Below the pieces are notes generated by a model, which saw nothing but the letters and a program-made list of their open reading frames with translations, had not been told where the DNA came from and did not search any database. Source: Flavobacteriales bacterium UBA3431 (GTDB lineage: Bacteria; Bacteroidota; Bacteroidia; Flavobacteriales; Schleiferiaceae). From it: a stretch of 7,659 nt of DNA. Position 1 is the stretch's first letter. Every line of letters begins with the position of its first letter. This document shows positions 1 to 5,977 of the stretch, one piece after another. Position numbers and translations under genes: made by a program. Location: contig DFSS01000036.1 in assembly GCA_002381225.1 (NCBI GenBank), positions 1 through 7,659 on the forward strand, read 5' to 3'.

Positions 1-1916
1 TGAACTTTGACGCCTACGTGATTTTCCGGGTCTCGTCTCCCACTGTGCCTTTTGTTGCGATCGACACCATCTACAACTACAGCACCCTTTCGTATACAGA
101 TCTCACCCCTTTATCTGGCGCGAACTACTATTATCTGCGCACCTTGGGCGGGTGTGGTTACACCTCCCAAACATCCGATACGGTTCGTTTGATGGAAATG
201 TCCGTCACGCCCATTCCTCCCACAAATTCTTCCGTAGCGCAGCTGGATTGGAACGCCCCGTATGTCGGAGCGACTCCTACGTACGAAATTTGGCGTCGTC
301 CTCAGGGAACAGGAGCGGCAGGATGGAGTATGGTTTCGACCACCACCAACAAGACGTACAACGATACGGTCAATATCTGTGGACAAGACTTGGAATACCA
401 AATCCGCATCAACGGGGCATGCAACTCGACGATTGACGGTGGATTCTTCTCAGATCAAAACAACACAGATGTGTTGAAGATCGATTCTGTGACAGTCAAC
501 GGTGGTACCGCATTGATATCATGGACTCCTGGCACCAATGGCGATATTGTGAACTACGACATTCTGGAGTGGGTGCCCGGAACGGGATGGAATTCCATCG
601 CGACGGTGCCGAACACCGTATCCATGCCTTACCCATTGCCAGGGGCCGCACCAGGATCTTCCGTGAAGCGCTATAAGGTGATGTCGACCGACAGTTGTGG
701 CAATCAGAGCTCAGACTTGCTCGTGGCGGCCCATAACAACATGCTTCTCACGGAGAACATGGATCCTTGTGAGGGCATCATGCGCTTGCGTTGGAACCAA
801 TACCGTGGCTGGGCCGGTGGGGTCAAGGAATACCGCGTTTTAGCAGATGTCACGCCACCCGGTGGTCCGACCCAAATCGGGGTCCTCTTGGCGACCAAAG
901 CTCCCGGTGATACCGCGTTCAATACCCGTGATCTCATTGGTGGATGGTCCTATTGCTACTACATCCGTGCGGTAGATACCGCGGGACAACGCTTTAGCTC
1001 TTCCAATGAAGTATGCATCAATTCGTTGGCTGTTCAGCGCTCACGTTTGCTATACTTGGCGAAGACGTCCGTGCGCAATGACAATGCAGTCGAACTGGTC
1101 ACCTTCATAGATAAAGATGCAGACATTATTCACTTTGATCTGCAGCGTGCGGACCGAGATGGTGCTCCGTTCACCTCACTCGGATTGATTCCCAAACCCG
1201 TTTCCCCTCCTTGGGAGATTCGATTCAAGGACTTCTCCGCAGACCCCGCCAACCACCGGTACCTGTACCGTTTTGTGGCCACGGATAGCTGTGGTGGCAT
1301 AGATACGGCGTCCAATATTGGTACCAACATCTTGTTGGAAGTGGAGCCGGCAGACAACTTAATGAACATTCTGACCTGGAATCCTTACCGTGACTTTATG
1401 GGCGGCGTCTTGAAATACGACATCTACCGCTCCATCGGAGAAGGAGCGGGGATGACCTTCGTAGGCACGACGACGGACACCATCTTCACGGACAACATTC
1501 GCCCAACTGGGGATAACGTTGGAATTTTCTGCTACAAAGTGGTCGCCACGGAAGGGCCGAGTTTGCTCAACTTTACGGACTATGACGGAAGCATCTTCAC
1601 CTCGGTGTCCAATGTCGCGTGTGCGGAACACAAGCCGCGTATTTTCATCCCGAATTCGTTTAGTCCGAGCTCGCTTCAGGTGGAGAACCGTACATGGAGA
1701 CCCAAACAAGTCTACGTCGAATCCGGCAGCTACAAGTTGGAAATCATGGACCGCTGGGGCAATATTGTCTTCAGTACCACGAATGAAAACACCGGATGGG
1801 ATGGAACCATCGATGGGGTCAAGGCCAGTGAAGGCAGTTACATCTATCAATTGAACTTCCGCTCCAAGCAGGGTGAGCCGATTGAAATGCGTGGCACATT
1901 GCTATTGCTTTACTAA
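1..1916 (+). CDS. Secreted multi-module Fn3-like surface protein with type IX secretion C-terminal domain (5' partial)
   Basis: The reading frame is open to the left edge (first full codon at 3), so the true start is outside the window; a GTG at 18 is an internal valine. About 637 residues are visible. Most consist of beta-sandwich modules resembling fibronectin type III domains, with repeated W-N/T-P and Y-x-I-x-R/L-type strands. Cysteine landmarks (DSCG, CYY, CYK, SNEVC, SNVAC) recur and suggest disulfides in an exported protein. The last ~91 residues (from nt 1641) match the gliding motility-associated / CHU_C type B sorting domain: an IFIPNSFSP opening, DRWGNIVF near nt 1749, GWDG, then EGSYIYQLNF and a final LLLLY strand. 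In this family the domain is recognised by the type IX system for transport across the outer membrane. The role is probably adhesion or matrix, but the ligand is unknown. No enzymatic motif is visible. A strong terminator follows 22 nt after the stop. Confidence 0.88.
   Translation, partial: NFDAYVIFRVSSPTVPFVAIDTIYNYSTLSYTDLTPLSGANYYYLRTLGGCGYTSQTSDTVRLMEMSVTPIPPTNSSVAQLDWNAPYVGATPTYEIWRRPQGTGAAGWSMVSTTTNKTYNDTVNICGQDLEYQIRINGACNSTIDGGFFSDQNNTDVLKIDSVTVNGGTALISWTPGTNGDIVNYDILEWVPGTGWNSIATVPNTVSMPYPLPGAAPGSSVKRYKVMSTDSCGNQSSDLLVAAHNNMLLTENMDPCEGIMRLRWNQYRGWAGGVKEYRVLADVTPPGGPTQIGVLLATKAPGDTAFNTRDLIGGWSYCYYIRAVDTAGQRFSSSNEVCINSLAVQRSRLLYLAKTSVRNDNAVELVTFIDKDADIIHFDLQRADRDGAPFTSLGLIPKPVSPPWEIRFKDFSADPANHRYLYRFVATDSCGGIDTASNIGTNILLEVEPADNLMNILTWNPYRDFMGGVLKYDIYRSIGEGAGMTFVGTTTDTIFTDNIRPTGDNVGIFCYKVVATEGPSLLNFTDYDGSIFTSVSNVACAEHKPRIFIPNSFSPSSLQVENRTWRPKQVYVESGSYKLEIMDRWGNIVFSTTNENTGWDGTIDGVKASEGSYIYQLNFRSKQGEPIEMRGTLLLLY
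153..1640 (+). repeat. Three tandem two-module (Fn3-like A+B) protein repeat units
   Basis: Inside the surface protein the same landmarks recur in order: a C-G pair followed by S/T-D or S-N, then roughly 32 residues on a tryptophan strand followed by a Y-x-I/V-x-R/L strand. The C-G cysteine codons are at 153, 696 and 1290, spacings of 543 and 594 nt (181 and 198 residues). The tryptophan codons are at 249, 792 and 1377, spacings of 543 and 585 nt. Units 2 and 3 are closest: both read WN-x-YR followed by GGV-x-x-Y, and both end in a C-Y strand and an SN-x-x-C motif. The repeat is visible at protein level only; the DNA has diverged. Further copies may lie upstream of the window. Confidence 0.6.
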
Positions 1917-1938
1917 GCCGCGCTCACTGAAATGCATG

Positions 1939-1967
1939 AAAAGCCGCCCCCATCCGGGGCGGCTTTT
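1939..1967 (+). terminator. Strong intrinsic terminator after the surface-protein gene
   Basis: The arms GCCGCCCC (1943-1950) and GGGGCGGC (1956-1963) pair perfectly around a 5-nt loop, CATCC. Four further A-T pairs (1939-1942 with 1964-1967) lengthen the stem to 12 bp, and a run of five T at 1964-1968 forms the U tract. It starts 22 nt after the TAA of the surface-protein gene and ends 39 nt before guaB, so it separates the two transcription units. The A run on the 5' side would also let it work from the opposite strand, although no minus-strand gene ends here. Confidence 0.9.
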
Positions 1968-1971
1968 TCGT

Positions 1972-1979
1972 TATCTTTG
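1972..1979 (+). promoter_or_regulatory. Bacteroidota-type -7 promoter element (TAnnTTTG) for guaB
   Basis: TATCTTTG matches the TAnnTTTG element read by the Bacteroidota primary sigma factor, and is followed by a pyrimidine as in the extended consensus. It lies 27 nt before the guaB ATG, which would put transcription start near 1984-1986 and leave a leader of just over 20 nt. No good TTG -33 element is visible at the usual distance, because that position falls inside the preceding terminator hairpin. The element is seen in the sequence; its use is inferred. Confidence 0.65.
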
Positions 1980-1982
1980 CAT

Positions 1983-2003
1983 GCAATTTAGACCGTAAAT
2001 TGC
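1983..2003 (+). promoter_or_regulatory. Perfect 8-bp inverted repeat in the guaB leader (operator or 5' hairpin)
   Basis: GCAATTTA (1983-1990) and TAAATTGC (1996-2003) are exact reverse complements separated by GACCG. The repeat fills nearly the whole gap between the predicted transcription start and the ATG at 2007. As DNA it could be an operator for a dimeric repressor placed at +1; as RNA it would be a stem-loop at the very 5' end, ending 3 nt before the start codon. It lacks a U tract, so it is not a terminator. No purine-rich ribosome binding site is present in this leader. The symmetry is observed; the function is inferred. Confidence 0.5.
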
Positions 2004-2006
2004 GCC

Positions 2007-3479
2007 ATGGAATCCAACCTCACCAAAGTCATCGGAGAGTACCTCACGTACGATGACGTCCTCCTTATCCCTGCTTACTCTGAAGTCCTGCCGCGCGATG
2101 TGAGCATTGAGTCGAAGTTCACACGGAACATAACGCTTAAGACGCCCATTATCAGCTCCGCCATGGACACGGTGACGGAAGCCGGCATGGCGATTGCCAT
2201 GGCTCAAGACGGAGGCATTGGCGTTTTACATAAGAACATGACGGCCGAGAAGCAGGCCATGGAAGTCCGCAAAGTGAAGCGGGCCGAAAGCGGTATGATC
2301 ATGGATCCCGTAACGTTGACGGCTGCGTCCCTAATAGGAGAAGCCAAGCGCCTTATGGCGGAATACCGGATTGGAGGCATCCCCGTAGTCAACGAGGAAA
2401 AGGCGCTGGTGGGCATCATCACCAACCGAGACCTGCGGTTTGAGACAGACGATCACAAAAAGGTCGGTGAAGTCATGACGGCACAACCCTTGGTGACCGC
2501 CTCTGAAAACACCACCATGGAGGAAGCAGAGCTGATCCTTCAAAAAAATAAGATTGAAAAGTTGCCCGTGATCAAGGCCGACGGTTCCTTGATGGGCTTG
2601 ATTACCTACCGCGACATCAGCAAAAAACGCAACAAGCCGAATGCCAACAAAGATGCATACGGGCGCTTGCGCGTTGCCGCAGCGGTCGGAGTTACGCCGG
2701 ACATATTGGACCGCGTGAGCCTTCTCGTCGCGGCGAATGTGGATGCCATTGTCATTGATACGGCCCATGGCCATACTCGCGGGGTGGTCGATGCTTTGAA
2801 AAAAGTGAAAACGCAATTTCCCGATTTGGACGTGGTTGTGGGAAATATCGCTACGGCGGAAGCCGCCAAATACTTGGTTGAGGCGGGTGCGGATGCGGTC
2901 AAGGTGGGCATCGGACCCGGATCGATTTGTACCACGCGCGTCGTAGCCGGGGTAGGCGTTCCCCAGTTGAGTGCCGTCATGGTCGTGGCTCAGGCGATTA
3001 AAGGTTCCGGGGTGCCCGTGATTGCCGATGGCGGCATTCGCTACACCGGCGATATCGTGAAGGCCATAGCAGCCGGCGCGGATTCCGTGATGCTGGGCTC
3101 CTTACTCGCGGGTACGAATGAAGCACCGGGTGAATCCATCATTTTGGATGGACGCCGCTTTAAGTCCTATCGAGGAATGGGCTCCGTCGAAGCCATGGAA
3201 GCGGGATCCAAGGATCGCTACTTCCAAGATGTGGAGGACGACATTAAAAAGCTGGTTCCCGAAGGCATTGTGGGCCGCGTGCCCTACAAAGGCGAGGTCA
3301 AAGACGTGATGTACCAATTTATCGGTGGGCTGCGCGCAGGCATGGGCTACTGTGGTGCGCAAAGTATTGAGATTCTCCAGGAAAAAGGCCAATTTGTTCG
3401 CATCACCGCATCGGGAATTGCCGAAAGCCATCCCCATGATGTCACCATCACTCGGGAAGCGCCTAATTACAGCCGCTAA
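2007..3479 (+). CDS. guaB: IMP dehydrogenase
   Basis: GuaB oxidises inosine 5'-monophosphate to xanthosine 5'-monophosphate with NAD+, the committed step of guanine nucleotide synthesis in the cytoplasm. The protein has 490 residues, normal for bacterial GuaB. The N-terminal barrel segment carries YDDVLLIP and SSAMDTVTE. Two CBS domains follow at about 97-150 and 153-208, the Bateman module that in many bacterial enzymes senses ATP and GTP. The second barrel half has the catalytic loop GPGSICTTR with nucleophile Cys308, the phosphate-binding DGGIR at 341-345, YRGMGS at 388-393, the flap GRVPYKG with the Arg424/Tyr427 pair, and the K+ site region GMGYCGA (Cys449). Every key residue is present. 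The ATG at 2007 gives the expected N-terminus. It appears monocistronic: a terminator and promoter lie upstream and a convergent gene lies 9 nt downstream. guaA is not in this window. Confidence 0.98.
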   Translation: MESNLTKVIGEYLTYDDVLLIPAYSEVLPRDVSIESKFTRNITLKTPIISSAMDTVTEAGMAIAMAQDGGIGVLHKNMTAEKQAMEVRKVKRAESGMIMDPVTLTAASLIGEAKRLMAEYRIGGIPVVNEEKALVGIITNRDLRFETDDHKKVGEVMTAQPLVTASENTTMEEAELILQKNKIEKLPVIKADGSLMGLITYRDISKKRNKPNANKDAYGRLRVAAAVGVTPDILDRVSLLVAANVDAIVIDTAHGHTRGVVDALKKVKTQFPDLDVVVGNIATAEAAKYLVEAGADAVKVGIGPGSICTTRVVAGVGVPQLSAVMVVAQAIKGSGVPVIADGGIRYTGDIVKAIAAGADSVMLGSLLAGTNEAPGESIILDGRRFKSYRGMGSVEAMEAGSKDRYFQDVEDDIKKLVPEGIVGRVPYKGEVKDVMYQFIGGLRAGMGYCGAQSIEILQEKGQFVRITASGIAESHPHDVTITREAPNYSR

Positions 3480-3488
3480 ACGCTGATT

Positions 3489-4214
3489 TTACTCCGGAGC
3501 GTTCCGACGCTCTTGTTCCTGAATCGCTTGAAATTCGGCATAGCAGCGCATGAGGCTTTGCAGCAGATCATAGTCGGTGGCGGCATACACCGCGCTCTCG
3601 TTCCAGTGGCAGAAGAGGAGGAACTCCTCAATTTGGCTCGGCGTGAGGCCCGTCAATTCAAACAAAGCAGACCGGTTGGTGCTTTCTGAGAGTTTTTCTC
3701 GGAAGGACTCGCTTTCGAGTATTTCTTGGAGCTCTCGCCATTGCCGTGGACGATTGCCGAACTGGTCATATAACAAATCAATGGGATTGGCCATCGTCGG
3801 CTTCACGCGTTGGGGTACTTGGATGCTAGATCCTTCAGGTCGTCCAGGGGAGGACATGGGCATTTCCTTTGGGAGGTTGCTGGTCAATTTATACGCGGTG
3901 ACCGGCACCTCATCCAGGAGGTAATTCTGTGGGAGCAGTTCGATGCGCACTTTTTCCGCGTCACGCACCCATGCATAGCGGTAGGCAAACCCTGCCTTGG
4001 AAAAGACGAGGGTGTCTCCCGCTTGAGCGTACACTTCAAACCGGCCACGCTCGTCGGACGTCAAAGCGGTTTCATTGCGGGCATTGACAATGATGACCCA
4101 GGGCACGGCTTCCTGGCTCTTCTCCTCGACAATCTGCCCAGCAAAACGAACCATCTCTTGGCCCCATAGGCCCAGAGGGAGGGCCAAAAATGTAAAAAGC
4201 AGACGTCTGTGCAT
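3489..4214 (-). CDS. Exported protein with carboxypeptidase-regulatory-like domain, function unknown
   Basis: Starting at the ATG at 4214 the protein has 241 residues and opens with a signal peptide: MHRR, a hydrophobic stretch at 5-16, then WGQ with likely cleavage near 18-19. A second in-frame ATG at 4241 would add nine residues ahead of the signal; I prefer 4214 because it puts the basic MHRR directly before the hydrophobic core. Residues ~22-95 look like a CarboxypepD_reg-like beta-sandwich (FAGQIVEE, a Pro-W-V-I-I-V-N strand, TSDERGRFEV, DTLVFSKAGF), the fold found in TonB-dependent receptors and other Bacteroidota envelope proteins. After a Pro/Ser-rich linker (~115-140), residues ~140-241 are mainly helical and begin NPIDLLYDQFG. 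I do not recognise a function for that part. There is no lipobox cysteine, peptidase motif or TonB-receptor barrel, so it is probably periplasmic or loosely surface-associated. It is convergent with guaB (9-nt gap) and divergent from ettA. Confidence 0.82.
   Translation of the reverse strand: MHRRLLFTFLALPLGLWGQEMVRFAGQIVEEKSQEAVPWVIIVNARNETALTSDERGRFEVYAQAGDTLVFSKAGFAYRYAWVRDAEKVRIELLPQNYLLDEVPVTAYKLTSNLPKEMPMSSPGRPEGSSIQVPQRVKPTMANPIDLLYDQFGNRPRQWRELQEILESESFREKLSESTNRSALFELTGLTPSQIEEFLLFCHWNESAVYAATDYDLLQSLMRCYAEFQAIQEQERRNAPE
3497..3512 (+). terminator. Candidate weak 3' hairpin after guaB
   Basis: GAGCGT and ACGCTC pair perfectly around a TCCG loop, starting 17 nt after the guaB stop and followed by TCTTGTT. 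The stem is short and the tail is not a true U run, so this is at best a weak terminator or an mRNA 3'-end stabiliser. It lies inside the last codons of the convergent minus-strand gene, so the symmetry could be coincidental. No better terminator is visible for guaB. Confidence 0.3.
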
Positions 4215-4282
4215 GAGATTCGTGAAAATTACAACAACCATGCCTGAGACAATGCCGATATTTGTGGTTCAAAACCATCCCC
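4215..4282. promoter_or_regulatory. 68-nt divergent promoter region between the exported-protein gene and ettA
   Basis: Both flanking genes must start transcription here. On the minus strand, TAATTTTC (plus positions 4224-4231) resembles TAnnTTTG with one mismatch and has a TTG 18 nt upstream (plus 4250-4252); it would give a leader of only a few nucleotides before 4214. On the plus strand, GATATTTG (4257-4264) also differs from TAnnTTTG at one base and would give a leader of about 13 nt before the ettA ATG at 4283. The two candidate promoters interleave. No Shine-Dalgarno sequence is visible for either gene. Both assignments are weak matches. Confidence 0.35.
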
Positions 4283-5977
4283 ATGTCGGACGATAAGAAA
4301 ATCATTTTTTCCATGTCGGGAGTCTCCAAGATTCTCCCGAACAACAACAAAGCCATCCTGAAGGACATCTACCTCAGCTTCTTTTATGGAGCTAAGATTG
4401 GTATTATTGGTCTCAATGGTTCAGGTAAATCCACCTTGATGAAGATCATCGCTGGGATCGAAAAGAACTTCCAAGGAGACGTAGTCTTCTCACCAGGGTA
4501 TACTGTGGGATATTTGGAGCAAGAGCCCCAGTTGGATGAGACCAAAACGGTCATGGATATTGTCAAAGAAGGCATGGCCGAGACGGTCGCCCTATTGGAG
4601 GAGTACAACCAAATTAATGACCAATTTGGCCTGCCGGAGGTCTACGAGAATCCAGACAAAATGGAGAAACTCATGAACCGCCAAGCCGAATTGCAAGACC
4701 GCATTGATGCGAGCAACGCCTGGGAGCTGGATACGGTTTTGGCCCGAGCGATGGACGCCTTGCAATGTCCTGAAGGGGATACGCCTATTTCGGTCCTTTC
4801 GGGGGGTGAGCGTCGCCGTGTAGCACTGTGCCGTTTGCTTTTGCAAAACCCGGACGTCCTTCTCTTGGACGAACCGACGAACCACTTGGACGCGGAATCC
4901 ATTCTATGGCTAGAGCATCACTTGCAGCAATACCGGGGTACCATTATCGCGGTCACACACGACCGCTACTTCCTGGATAATGTCGCGGGGTGGATATTGG
5001 AATTGGACCGAGGGGAAGGCATCCCTTGGAAAGGAAATTATTCTTCTTGGCTCGAGCAGAAGACCAAACGCATGGAGCAGGAAGAGAAGCAAGTCACGAA
5101 ACGCCGAAAGACGCTGGAGCGAGAACTCGAATGGGTGCGTATGAACCCCAAAGGCCGCCAAGCCAAATCCAAAGCGCGTTTGTCTAGCTACGATAAGCTC
5201 ATGAACGAGGAGCAAAGGGAAAAGGAGCAACGCCTGGAAATCTACATTCCGAACGGACCCCGTTTGGGTACCAACGTGATTGCCGCGGAGCACGTGAAAA
5301 AAGGATTCGGGGATCGCCTGCTTTATGAAGACTTGAATTTTAATCTTCCCCCCGCAGGCATCGTAGGCATTGTTGGCCCCAACGGCGCCGGTAAAACGAC
5401 GATCTTCCGAATGATCATGGACCAGCTTCAGCCTGATGGCGGGGCGTTCAAAGTGGGTGAAACCGCCAAAATCTCCTACGTTGACCAGAGTCACGCCAAA
5501 TTAGACCCTGAAAAGTCCATCTATGAGATCATCGGAGACGGTCAGGAACAGTTTGAAATGGGTGGACAGATCGTGAATGCGCGAGCATATTTGGCCCGAT
5601 TTAATTTTAGTGGCGGCGACCAATCCAAAAAGATTGGTATCCTCTCAGGTGGAGAGCGCAACCGCTTGCACCTCGCCATGGCACTCAAGGAGGGCGGCAA
5701 CGTTCTCCTTCTTGACGAACCTACCAACGATTTGGATATCAACACATTGCGAGCACTGGAGGAAGGCTTGGATCATTTTGCGGGATGTGCCGTCATCATT
5801 TCACACGATCGCTGGTTCTTGGACCGCGTTTGTACGCATATCCTCGCATTTGAAGGGGATTCTCAAGTGTATTATTTTGAAGGCTCCTTTTCAGACTATG
5901 AGGAGAACAAGAAGAAGCGTTTGGGTGGAACCTCTGCGGAACCGAAAAAATTCAAATACAAGAAACTCGTCAAATAA
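4283..5977 (+). CDS. ettA: Energy-dependent translational throttle protein EttA (ABC-F ATPase)
   Basis: EttA is a soluble ABC-F protein that binds the ribosomal E site and, according to ATP/ADP status, allows or restrains the first peptide bonds. The protein has 564 residues, close to the usual ~555. Domain 1 has Walker A GLNGSGKST (43-51), signature LSGGE (172-176) and Walker B/H-loop region DEPTNHLD (196-203). The charged helical linker (about 255-330, rich in K, R and E) is the tRNA-interaction motif of ABC-F proteins. Domain 2 has Walker A GPNGAGKTT (365-373), LSGGE (454-458) and DEPTNDLD (478-485). No transmembrane segment is present, which excludes a transporter. The ATG at 4283 is chosen because MSDDKK followed by a SMSGVSK strand is the usual EttA N-terminus; a TTG at 4262 would add seven atypical residues. 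The assignment as EttA rather than Uup or another ABC-F rests on this N-terminus and overall likeness. Its stop overlaps the hisS start. Confidence 0.95.
   Translation: MSDDKKIIFSMSGVSKILPNNNKAILKDIYLSFFYGAKIGIIGLNGSGKSTLMKIIAGIEKNFQGDVVFSPGYTVGYLEQEPQLDETKTVMDIVKEGMAETVALLEEYNQINDQFGLPEVYENPDKMEKLMNRQAELQDRIDASNAWELDTVLARAMDALQCPEGDTPISVLSGGERRRVALCRLLLQNPDVLLLDEPTNHLDAESILWLEHHLQQYRGTIIAVTHDRYFLDNVAGWILELDRGEGIPWKGNYSSWLEQKTKRMEQEEKQVTKRRKTLERELEWVRMNPKGRQAKSKARLSSYDKLMNEEQREKEQRLEIYIPNGPRLGTNVIAAEHVKKGFGDRLLYEDLNFNLPPAGIVGIVGPNGAGKTTIFRMIMDQLQPDGGAFKVGETAKISYVDQSHAKLDPEKSIYEIIGDGQEQFEMGGQIVNARAYLARFNFSGGDQSKKIGILSGGERNRLHLAMALKEGGNVLLLDEPTNDLDINTLRALEEGLDHFAGCAVIISHDRWFLDRVCTHILAFEGDSQVYYFEGSFSDYEENKKKRLGGTSAEPKKFKYKKLVK

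Noticed and set aside
18..20. GTG at 18 as the start of the surface-protein gene
   Set aside because: The frame is open upstream to the window edge, and no signal peptide follows this codon, as an exported protein would require.
1359..1850. 163-codon minus-strand open frame under the surface-protein gene
   Set aside because: The plus strand carries the recognisable type IX sorting domain here; the antisense translation shows no domain-like pattern.
2331..2816. 161-codon minus-strand open frame inside guaB
   Set aside because: It is antisense to the CBS domains and the start of the second barrel half of an intact GuaB; no independent evidence supports it.
4262..4282. TTG at 4262 as the ettA start
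   Set aside because: It would overlap the best -7-like promoter element and add seven residues absent from the usual MSDDKK N-terminus.
4910..5494. Long open frame (194 codons) on the minus strand inside ettA
   Set aside because: It is fully antisense to a gene with every ABC-F motif intact, and its translation resembles no family. It is a frame shadow of a GC-rich coding region.
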